In this document: in pieces, positions 38,539 to 44,300 of the stretch | Numbering within the stretch: the stretch's first letter is position 1 | Layout: each line of letters begins with the position of its first letter | DNA from: Streptosporangiaceae bacterium | GTDB lineage: Bacteria > Actinomycetota > Actinomycetes > Streptosporangiales > Streptosporangiaceae | Length of the DNA stretch: 44,300 nucleotides | Direction of reading: 5' to 3' | NCBI GenBank assembly: GCA_025934375.1 | Contig: JAICYD010000052.1 | Coordinates: forward strand, 1-44,300 | The notes under the pieces: generated by a model | What the model was told of the DNA's origin: nothing | What the model saw: the letters and a program-made list of their open reading frames with translations, nothing else | Database searches by the model: none | Program-made: the position numbers and the translations under genes

Positions 38539-39568
38539 GCGCGGCGAGCTCGCCCTGATGGCGGCGTAGGTCTTCCAGGATGTCCTTGCCGAGCTTACGG
38601 GTTTCCCTGCGGTTGATCATCGCCCCGGCCAGGGCGCCGGTGAGCAGCGGGCCCAGCGAGAAGGTGCTGCGCCCCACCCGGCCGGCGAGCCGCCGTCGCA
38701 ACTGCCGCGCCAGCGGCGACCCGGCGACCAGCAGCAGCCCGCCGGGCACCGCGTAGACGCCGCGCCGGTGCGCCCACGCGCCGATGTAGGAGCGCCCTCG
38801 CTCGACGGCGTTGCCGGGGGCGGGGACGCCGAGGATCTCGTGCAGTTCGCCGACCAGCTTGATCTCGATGCCGACGACCGCCAGCGTCTCGGCCGCGATC
38901 TCGGCCGGGAAGGCGGGCAGGACGGGCAGCGCGGACCAGGCGCCGGTGGTTCCGCCGACGGCGGCCGACGCGCGGGCCGCGCGCTCGATAAGCAGCCTGG
39001 CGATCTCCTGGTCGTCACGACCGGGGAACTGCACGCGCAGCGTCGCCTGATCGCGGATGCGCAGCCGTGGCCCCATCGCGATGACCTGGCCGGTGAGCCA
39101 GGTGAGGGCCGAGCGGCCGCCCCGCCCGGCGGCGCGCGAGCTGCGCCCGGCCGCCGCGGCGAGGGACTGGGTACGGCGGCGGACGGCCTGGGTGCGGCGC
39201 CCGGCCACGTCGGTCGTGCGCCTGGCGAGGCCGGAGGACCGCCTGGCGACACCGGAGCCGGCCGAGGTCAGCGCGCCGGTGATCTTGCGACGGCCCCGCG
39301 GCTGGTCGCCGGCGCCGTCTGGGCTGATGGTCGAGCCGGCGGCCTCATCCTCGGCAGTGCCGTCCGCGGCAGTGCTATCCGCGGCAGTGCTATCCGCGGC
39401 AGTGCCGTCCTCGGCAAGGGAGGCGTCGTCGGCGAAGTCGCTCGCCTCGGTTAGCTCGACGGCGATCTCCGCGGCTTGCCTGGCCACGGCGTCCTCGCCC
39501 GCGGCGTTTTCGGCGTTCTCGGCAGGAACCTGCTCTTTGTCCGGATTAACCATGTCACGCACCCCCAT
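38531..39568 (-). CDS. EcsC-like protein with repetitive acidic N-terminus
   Basis: 345 residues from ATG at 39568; ATG at 39553 is an alternative. The N-terminal 100 residues are low complexity and acidic, including the tandem AADSTAADSTAADGTAED coded by 15-bp repeats. A basic Arg/Ala region follows (VARRSSGLARRTTDVAGRRT). The C-terminal domain (LIERAARASAAVGGTTGAWS, PAEIAAETLAVVGIEIKLVG, ELHEILGVPAPGNAVERGRS, LGPLLTGALAGAMINRRETR) resembles the EcsC family, a membrane-associated group of unclear function. It is the first gene of the EcsC-MFS-ProA block on the minus strand. Confidence 0.7.
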   Translation of the reverse strand: MGVRDMVNPDKEQVPAENAENAAGEDAVARQAAEIAVELTEASDFADDASLAEDGTAADSTAADSTAADGTAEDEAAGSTISPDGAGDQPRGRRKITGALTSAGSGVARRSSGLARRTTDVAGRRTQAVRRRTQSLAAAAGRSSRAAGRGGRSALTWLTGQVIAMGPRLRIRDQATLRVQFPGRDDQEIARLLIERAARASAAVGGTTGAWSALPVLPAFPAEIAAETLAVVGIEIKLVGELHEILGVPAPGNAVERGRSYIGAWAHRRGVYAVPGGLLLVAGSPLARQLRRRLAGRVGRSTFSLGPLLTGALAGAMINRRETRKLGKDILEDLRRHQGELAARG

Positions 39569-39608
39569 ACAGGCTAAGGCACGTGGCGGCCGGCAGCCGC
39601 GCGGGGCG

Positions 39609-40106
39609 TTAGCGGGACGGGGTCAGCGCGCCCCCGGATACCAGCGCCGGCATCACGGGCACGCTGTCGCACTGCTGCGGGTTACCGGGGGCGACCAGCA
39701 TCTTGGCCGCCAATTCCGGCGGCGCGGCGCAGGTCATCGTCGACTGGGCGACTTGACCGGGATCGATGGCCCTCGGCAGTGCCGGCATCGACGCGTACAG
39801 GAACAGCCCCGCCAGGACGCTGAGCAGCAATGCGGGCAACACGGTGCCAATTGGGTGGAGCCGCACGATGGTGATCATCTGGCGAACGCCACCCTTAATC
39901 CAGTCTGCGGCGCACGCCAATGCCAGCCGGGCGCAGGGCAAAGACGGGCCGCAGCCCATCCGCGCCTCCTGTCGCAGCCGGCGCACGGCCGCCGCGCGCT
40001 GGGCGCCGGTAAGTCCCGGCTGCAGGTAGATCGCGGTACTTCGGCCCGCCTGCTCGGCTCGCGCGTGCATCCCCGACGGCAAGTCCCGGTACCGGATAGT
40101 GATCAC
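39609..40106 (-). CDS. Hypothetical protein with a single transmembrane helix
   Basis: 165 residues from GTG at 40106. N-terminus IRYRDLPSGMHARAEQAG, RSTAIYLQPGLTGAQRAAAV and RRLRQEARMGCGPSLP look like a small conserved actinobacterial domain. One transmembrane helix (IGTVLPALLLSVLAGLFLYA) is followed by an outer tail with Cys pair (TCAAPPEL, PQQCDSVPV). No function is assigned. It is divergent from the lnt gene with 190 bp between the starts. Confidence 0.65.
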   Translation of the reverse strand: MITIRYRDLPSGMHARAEQAGRSTAIYLQPGLTGAQRAAAVRRLRQEARMGCGPSLPCARLALACAADWIKGGVRQMITIVRLHPIGTVLPALLLSVLAGLFLYASMPALPRAIDPGQVAQSTMTCAAPPELAAKMLVAPGNPQQCDSVPVMPALVSGGALTPSR

Positions 40107-40295
40107 GACTCAAGTCCATCCACCCCTGTGATTGGCCTTCCCACGCATACCCCCGCGGATAAAGGCCCCGCGCCCCCTGACGCGTTAACATGCGCAAATC
40201 TAACGCAACAGATTCGCATCGTCACCCAGGTTAGAGAACTCCGGCAGGCGGGACATGCAGGAAGGTGGCGTCGGAACTGCGACTAGGCTTCGTGC

Positions 40296-42005
40296 GTGAC
40301 ACCTGCGCCTGACGCCTCCCAGCCGACCGTGCATCATGCTGCCCGAGCCGGCACGGGCAGCCGGGTGAGCGTCAGCGCGCGGGCCGACACTGAGGCGCTG
40401 CGGACCCGGTGGGCGCTGCTCGTCGCGCTGGCCGGCGGGCTGGTGCTGGCGGCGGCGTTCCCCCCGGCCGGGGCATGGCCGCTGGCGGCGGTGGGCCCGG
40501 CACTGCTCACGGTCGCGCTCGCCGGCCGGAGCCTGCGCGCGTCGCTGGCCGTCGGGCTGGTCTTCGGCATGGCGTTCTTCTTCCCGCTGCTGTCGTGGAC
40601 ACTGAACGTCGCCTGGTATGCCTGGATCGCGCTGGCGGGCGCCTCGACTGTCATCCTCGGGGTGCTCACGATCGGCCAGCGGCTGCTGTTGCGGCTGCCC
40701 GGCTGGCCGATCGCGGTGGCCGGCTGGTGGGTCGCCGCCGAGGCCCTCCGGGACCGCTGGCCCTGGGGCGGGTTCCCCTGGGGCCGGATCGCGATGAGCC
40801 AGGCGGGTGCGGTCACCCAGGGATGGGCCGCCATCGGCGGGACGCCGGCGCTCACTTTCGTCGTCGCCCTCGCGGGCGCGGCCTTGGCGTGGCTGCTGCT
40901 CACGCTGCGCCCGCAGCGGTCGCCGGGCTCCGCGGGCTCTCCGCCTGCCCGGCGTACTCCGTCCGGGCGGCGCCGCGTCGCGCTGGCGGGGCTGGCCCTC
41001 GCGGGGTCCGCGGGCCTGGCCGCGCTTCCCGCCGCGCTGTCGCTCGACCCGGTACCACGGAGTACCATCGCCGGCTCGGCCACGGCGGAGGTGGCCGCGA
41101 TCCAGGGGAACGTCCCGCAGGCGCGCACGCTGGCCGCGCAACTGAACGCCTTCATGGTCACCGCCAACCACGTGGCCGCGACGAAAAAGCTGGCGCAAGA
41201 CGTGCAGAAGGGCACTAGGCCCGCCCCGGACCTGGTGATCTGGCCGGAGAACTCCACCGACATCGACCCAACCCTGTATGCGCCGGTCTACCAGCAGATC
41301 TCTAGTGCCGCCGCGGCGATCAACCGCCCGATCCTCGTCGGGGCGGTGCTGCAGAACCCGGTGCGCAACGCGGGCCTGCTGTGGCTGCCCGGCACGGGGC
41401 CGACGGAGATGTACCTCAAGAGGCGGCTCGTCCCGTTCGGAGAGGTGATTCCGTTCAGGTCCGTCCTGGAGAAGATCACCCCGCTCACCGCGCTGCAGCC
41501 GACGGACTTCACCGCCGGCCACGCCAACCACGTCTTCCGCGTCGGCCGGATCCGGCTCGGCGACGTGATCTGCTACGAGATCGGCTTCGATGACCTGGTC
41601 CGCTCGGGCGTCGCCGACGGCGCGAACCTGCTGACGATGCAGACCAACGACGCCACCTTCGAGCGCGACGGCCAGACCGGCGAGACGGGCCAGCAGCTCG
41701 CGATGGCGCGGATCCGCGCGGTGGAGCACGACCGGGCCGTCGTGGTGGCCAGTACCACCGGCTACAGCGCGATCATCGCGCCGGATGGGCGGCTCATCAC
41801 CAGCAGCGGCACTTGGCGCCAGGCGGAGCTGGAGGCGCGGGTGCCGCTGGTCGACTACACGACGCTCGCCGACCGGGTCGGCGCGTGGCCTGAGTACGTG
41901 ATCGTCGCGGCGACCATCGCCGCCGTGGTCGTGGCGGCGGCCGGTCCCCTAATCGCCGCCCGTTCCCGCCGAGAGGGAATTCACAGCCAGCCCCACGATG
42001 CCTGA
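40296..42005 (+). CDS. lnt: Apolipoprotein N-acyltransferase
   Basis: 569 residues from GTG at 40296, no obvious Shine-Dalgarno. The N-terminal half has about six transmembrane helices (LLVALAGGLVLAAAFPPAGA; LVFGMAFFFPLLSWTLNVAW). The C-terminal nitrilase-like domain has the catalytic Glu in LVIWPENSTDIDP (Glu318), the Lys in EMYLKRRLVPFGEVIPF, and the Cys in LGDVICYEIGFDDL, the Lnt triad, plus TNDATFERDGQTGETGQQL. Lnt adds a third acyl chain to the N-terminal Cys of lipoproteins. It is upstream of a lipoprotein L,D-transpeptidase, which fits a function in envelope maturation. Some actinobacterial Lnt proteins are fused to a Dol-P-Man synthase, but not this one. Confidence 0.95.
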   Translation: MTPAPDASQPTVHHAARAGTGSRVSVSARADTEALRTRWALLVALAGGLVLAAAFPPAGAWPLAAVGPALLTVALAGRSLRASLAVGLVFGMAFFFPLLSWTLNVAWYAWIALAGASTVILGVLTIGQRLLLRLPGWPIAVAGWWVAAEALRDRWPWGGFPWGRIAMSQAGAVTQGWAAIGGTPALTFVVALAGAALAWLLLTLRPQRSPGSAGSPPARRTPSGRRRVALAGLALAGSAGLAALPAALSLDPVPRSTIAGSATAEVAAIQGNVPQARTLAAQLNAFMVTANHVAATKKLAQDVQKGTRPAPDLVIWPENSTDIDPTLYAPVYQQISSAAAAINRPILVGAVLQNPVRNAGLLWLPGTGPTEMYLKRRLVPFGEVIPFRSVLEKITPLTALQPTDFTAGHANHVFRVGRIRLGDVICYEIGFDDLVRSGVADGANLLTMQTNDATFERDGQTGETGQQLAMARIRAVEHDRAVVVASTTGYSAIIAPDGRLITSSGTWRQAELEARVPLVDYTTLADRVGAWPEYVIVAATIAAVVVAAAGPLIAARSRREGIHSQPHDA

Positions 42006-42181
42006 TATTTCAAGACTCTGTACTCAGGCCACGACAACCGGCAATAAACTGGTGAACCCGGCATGGCCTGTTGCCGGACGGGAAGCGGGAAATGCCAGGG
42101 ACGGGCCGGCCTTCGAGGTACTGCCTACGGGATACCCGGCACAAGACCGGAAAGCCATGCGGGGTCGAGAGGGGATCAACG
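42006..42181 (+). other. Leader region of the L,D-transpeptidase gene
   Basis: About 176 bases between lnt and the TTG start at 42182. It includes a CCGGCA...TGCCGG hairpin (about 42057-42076), a second possible pairing around GGGAAGCGGG, and the ribosome binding site GAGAGGGGA. The region from 42100 to 42170 (GAGGTACTGCCTACGGG) is GC-rich and structured. A c-di-AMP (ydaO-type) riboswitch is known before some actinobacterial cell-wall genes, but I could not match its conserved core. Confidence 0.35.
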
Positions 42182-43522
42182 TTGTCGGGTAGCTACCGCG
42201 CATCGTCGAGGCGTCCACAGCCGGGATACCAGGTCAAGCGCGCGGCGGTGCCCGCCGTCATGCTCGCGGTGGTCGCGCTGCTCACGACGGCCTGCAACTC
42301 CGGGACCAAGCCGAACGCAGTCCAGCTGAACCCGCAGTCAGTCAGCAGCAAGCCCGCCTCCGTAGCCGCCAAGTACCTGCAGATCACCCCGGCCCCGGGC
42401 ACGACCGACGCCAGCCCGACGTCGGGCATCACCGTGAACGCCCTGCAGGGTGCCAAGCTCGCCAGCGTGACCGTCAAGACCGACGGCGACACGGTGGACG
42501 GGGCGATGAACAGCGCCGGCACTTCCTGGCACAACGACTGGACGCTGGGCACTGGCCAGTCCTACACGGTGACCGCGAAGGGCACCGACGGCGGCGGCCA
42601 CCCCGTCACCTCGGTCAGCACGTTCAAGACGCTGACGCCGTCGAAGACCTTCCACACGACGATCTTCGAGGGCGCGGGCGTCACCTACGGGGTGGGCATG
42701 TCGATCATGCTGACCTTCGACCACGCCATCACGAACAAGGCCGCGGTCGAGCAGGCGCTCCAGGTCACCGCGTCCAAGCCGGTGATCGGCGCCTGGTACT
42801 GGGACGGTAATACCCAGGTGGACTTCCGGCCGCGCGACTACTGGCCGGCGTACACGAAGGTGAGCCTGACCGCGCACCTGGATGGCGTTGACGGCGGCAA
42901 CGGCCGGTACGGCACCCACAACCTGACCCAGAGTTTCAACATCGGGCGCTCGCTCGTCGCGGTGGCCAGCACGGTCACCCACAAGACCCAGATCTACCTG
43001 GACGGCGCGCTCAAGTACACGTGGCCGATCAGCACCGGCCGCGACACGATGCCCACGCCGAACGGCACCTACCTCAGCGAGGAGAAGGCCAACCCGGTCC
43101 GCATGATCGGCGGGACCAAGGGCAAGCCGGACTACTACAACGAGCTGGTCAACTTCGCCGTCCGGTTCACCTACAGCGGGGACTACTACCACTCGGCCCC
43201 GTGGTCGGTCGTCAATCAGGGCACCTCCAACGTCAGCCACGGCTGCGTGAACCTCGCGCCCGAGGACGCCCAGATCTACTACAACATGTCCATCTCCGGC
43301 GACCCGATCACCGTCACTGGCAGCCCGAAGGCCGGCAACTGGGACAACGGCTGGACTCAATGGTTCTTGTCCTGGACCAGCTTGCTGAAGGGCAGCGCCA
43401 CCGGGAAGGCGGTACAGGCCGGCCCGTCCGGGAGTAAGTTCGTGGACCCGTCCTCGCTTTCGGCTGACCAGGCCTCTTCCCCGGTCGGCAAGGCCAACTC
43501 GGGCAACTACCTGGCCGGATAG
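42182..43522 (+). CDS. Lipoprotein L,D-transpeptidase (YkuD domain)
   Basis: TTG at 42182 with GAGAGGGGA upstream gives 446 residues (SGSYRASSRRPQPGY...); longer frames from 42071 are less likely. The signal (KRAAVPAVMLAVVALLTTAC) ends in a lipobox with Cys38, so it is a lipoprotein. Two Ig-like domains (ITPAPGTTDASPTSG, VTASKPVIGAWYWDG) precede the YkuD catalytic domain: GDYYHSAPWS, then TSNVSHGCVNLAPEDA with the catalytic Cys355 and His. The enzyme forms 3-3 cross-links in peptidoglycan, as actinomycete L,D-transpeptidases do. Its maturation may use the adjacent Lnt. Confidence 0.93.
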   Translation: MSGSYRASSRRPQPGYQVKRAAVPAVMLAVVALLTTACNSGTKPNAVQLNPQSVSSKPASVAAKYLQITPAPGTTDASPTSGITVNALQGAKLASVTVKTDGDTVDGAMNSAGTSWHNDWTLGTGQSYTVTAKGTDGGGHPVTSVSTFKTLTPSKTFHTTIFEGAGVTYGVGMSIMLTFDHAITNKAAVEQALQVTASKPVIGAWYWDGNTQVDFRPRDYWPAYTKVSLTAHLDGVDGGNGRYGTHNLTQSFNIGRSLVAVASTVTHKTQIYLDGALKYTWPISTGRDTMPTPNGTYLSEEKANPVRMIGGTKGKPDYYNELVNFAVRFTYSGDYYHSAPWSVVNQGTSNVSHGCVNLAPEDAQIYYNMSISGDPITVTGSPKAGNWDNGWTQWFLSWTSLLKGSATGKAVQAGPSGSKFVDPSSLSADQASSPVGKANSGNYLAG

Positions 43523-43560
43523 CGGGTATCCGCGGCTGTGCCTGCCTAGCCGCGGGCGGC

Positions 43561-44049
43561 TCAGCTGGGCGCGGGGCTGGGAACGACCGTGGAGACCATG
43601 CCCGAGGCCGGGGTCGGCGAAGGGGCCGGGGTCGGATTGCTGGCGGCGGGCGTGGTCGGGTGCATCACGCCCGTGGTGCCACTGGTTCCCTGGTTGACGT
43701 GGGCGGTGGTCGGGCCGGAGGAGACCGCGAGGATGACGCCGAGCGTCACGCCGAGCGCGACGGGGACCGCGAGCGGAGCCGCCGCCCGGGCCGTCCGGCG
43801 CCGCCTGGCCCGGCGCCCGGCATTCGCCCTGGCGTGCCCGATGCCGCCAACGATCAGCGGGTGATCGGGTCCCTGGGTGCCGGGGCGGCGTCGGCCGCCG
43901 TAGTTGGCACTGTATCGATCGGGACCGTATCGACTGGCACCGTACGGATCGGCACCGTACGGATCGGCACCGTACGGATCGATGCTGTATCGATCAGAAC
44001 CGTACCGATGCGAACCGTGTTGACCGGCACCGTATCGATCGTCGCGCAT
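43561..44049 (-). CDS. Tyr/Gly-repeat single-pass membrane protein
   Basis: ATG at 44049 with AGGTGGCGG before it gives 162 residues. The N-terminal 60 residues are repeats of DRYG, DPYGA and SRYG coded by 15-bp units. A basic segment (ARANAGRRARRRRTARAAAP) precedes one transmembrane helix (LAVPVALGVTLGVILAVSSG). The C-terminal tail (GTTGVMHPTTPAASNPTPAP) is Pro/Thr-rich. No enzyme domain is visible. Repeat tyrosine segments may mediate condensation or protein interactions. Confidence 0.65.
   Translation of the reverse strand: MRDDRYGAGQHGSHRYGSDRYSIDPYGADPYGADPYGASRYGPDRYSANYGGRRRPGTQGPDHPLIVGGIGHARANAGRRARRRRTARAAAPLAVPVALGVTLGVILAVSSGPTTAHVNQGTSGTTGVMHPTTPAASNPTPAPSPTPASGMVSTVVPSPAPS
43914..44040. 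repeat. 15-bp minisatellite encoding DPYGA/DRYG repeats
   Basis: The unit is close to GATCGGCACCGTACG and occurs about eight times with variations (positions 43914-44040). The central three units are identical. Unit length of 15 bp keeps the frame, so changes in copy number would change protein length by 5 residues. Confidence 0.8.
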
Positions 44050-44300
44050 CCGCCACCTCCGCTCCACCCCAGCCGGCGAGGTCCTGCCACGCAGACTAGC
44101 GCCGTTACCCCGCCGTTATCGGGCGTATAGCAAAAAACAACCGAATTCCGTCCGTAAGGCGGCGGGGGGGCCCCGGGAGAAAACGGGCCCCCCCCCCCCC
44201 GTAACCAGCCGAGGGGCACAACCGCACGGGGTGGGGACCACAAATGGCCCCCCGCCCCCGGGCGCGGTTCCACGGGTGAGGGCACCCCCGGGGGGGCACC
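44050..44300. other. Low-quality contig end
   Basis: The last 200 bases include runs of 14 C, of 7 or more G, and of many alternating G/C blocks (for example 44158-44200). No gene or structured element can be trusted. The upstream 50 bases contain the likely promoter of the gene ending at 43561 but no clear boxes. Confidence 0.6.

Noticed and set aside
40200..41729. Long minus-strand ORF of 509 residues
   Set aside because: It is antisense to lnt, which carries all catalytic residues; the minus translation has no recognisable motif.
42006..42181. c-di-AMP (ydaO-type) riboswitch before the L,D-transpeptidase gene
   Set aside because: Position and target are plausible, but the conserved core segments could not be matched by eye. 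An Rfam covariance search of this region would decide.
43854..44285. 143-residue minus ORF at the right end
   Set aside because: It depends on the homopolymer-rich contig end and is in another frame of the Tyr/Gly-repeat gene.

Overview
The window is high-GC DNA from an actinomycete. Supporting signs are GTG and TTG starts, 4-base start/stop overlaps, a WhiB-type gene, a DUF574-type methyltransferase, PspC/DUF1707 proteins, ECF sigma factors with membrane partners, Pro/Thr-rich single-pass proteins, and the cysteine-free L33/L31 pair under a Zur-like box. The genus cannot be fixed from the sequence. Most of it looks chromosomal. The fxs block (about 18.6-28.5 kb) is visibly more AT-rich in places, and 6.0-9.4 kb is a decayed mobile element.

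Layout. 1-4.8 kb (minus): a giant secreted Rhs-like protein that runs off the left edge; its signal and repeat N-terminus is separated from the rest by one frameshift. 5.2-5.7 kb: Nudix hydrolase. 6.0-9.4 kb: remnant of an integrative element with an EspR-like regulator, a frameshifted WhiB-like gene, a prim-pol replication protein, a small RHH-like protein with its own operator pair, and the C-terminal remnant of a tyrosine integrase that ends against tRNA-Ala(CGC). 9.5-18.5 kb: housekeeping and metabolic genes: SnoaL-like protein, FAD oxidoreductase, SigE-type ECF sigma factor with a membrane partner, HIBADH-like dehydrogenase, Zur-regulated L33/L31B, PCMT-like methyltransferase, NYN-like protein, alpha/beta hydrolase.

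18.6-28.5 kb is the most interesting region: an FxSxx-COOH (fxs) RiPP locus. It has an MFS exporter candidate, radical SAM/SPASM enzyme FxsB, a separate HExxH peptide-hydroxylase-type enzyme translationally coupled to it, the NB-ARC/TPR protein FxsT (broken by an 11-bp tandem duplication), a 52-residue precursor FxsA ending FNSFSSSI, an nSTAND1-TPR ATPase and a small membrane protein. The expected logic is that FxsB makes three-residue cyclophanes at F-x-S motifs of FxsA, the HExxH enzyme hydroxylates the peptide, the MFS protein may export it, and the STAND proteins may sense or regulate.

28.7-44.3 kb: DUF574 methyltransferase, zinc-ribbon membrane protein, a PspC/DUF1707 pair divergent from a PspC-histidine kinase/LuxR response regulator pair, a second ECF sigma/anti-sigma-like module, a ProA-like dehydrogenase whose frame runs into the sigma gene, a DHA2 MFS exporter, an EcsC-like protein, apolipoprotein N-acyltransferase (Lnt), a lipoprotein L,D-transpeptidase and a Tyr/Gly-repeat membrane protein. 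The last 200 bases are homopolymer-rich and look like a poor contig end.
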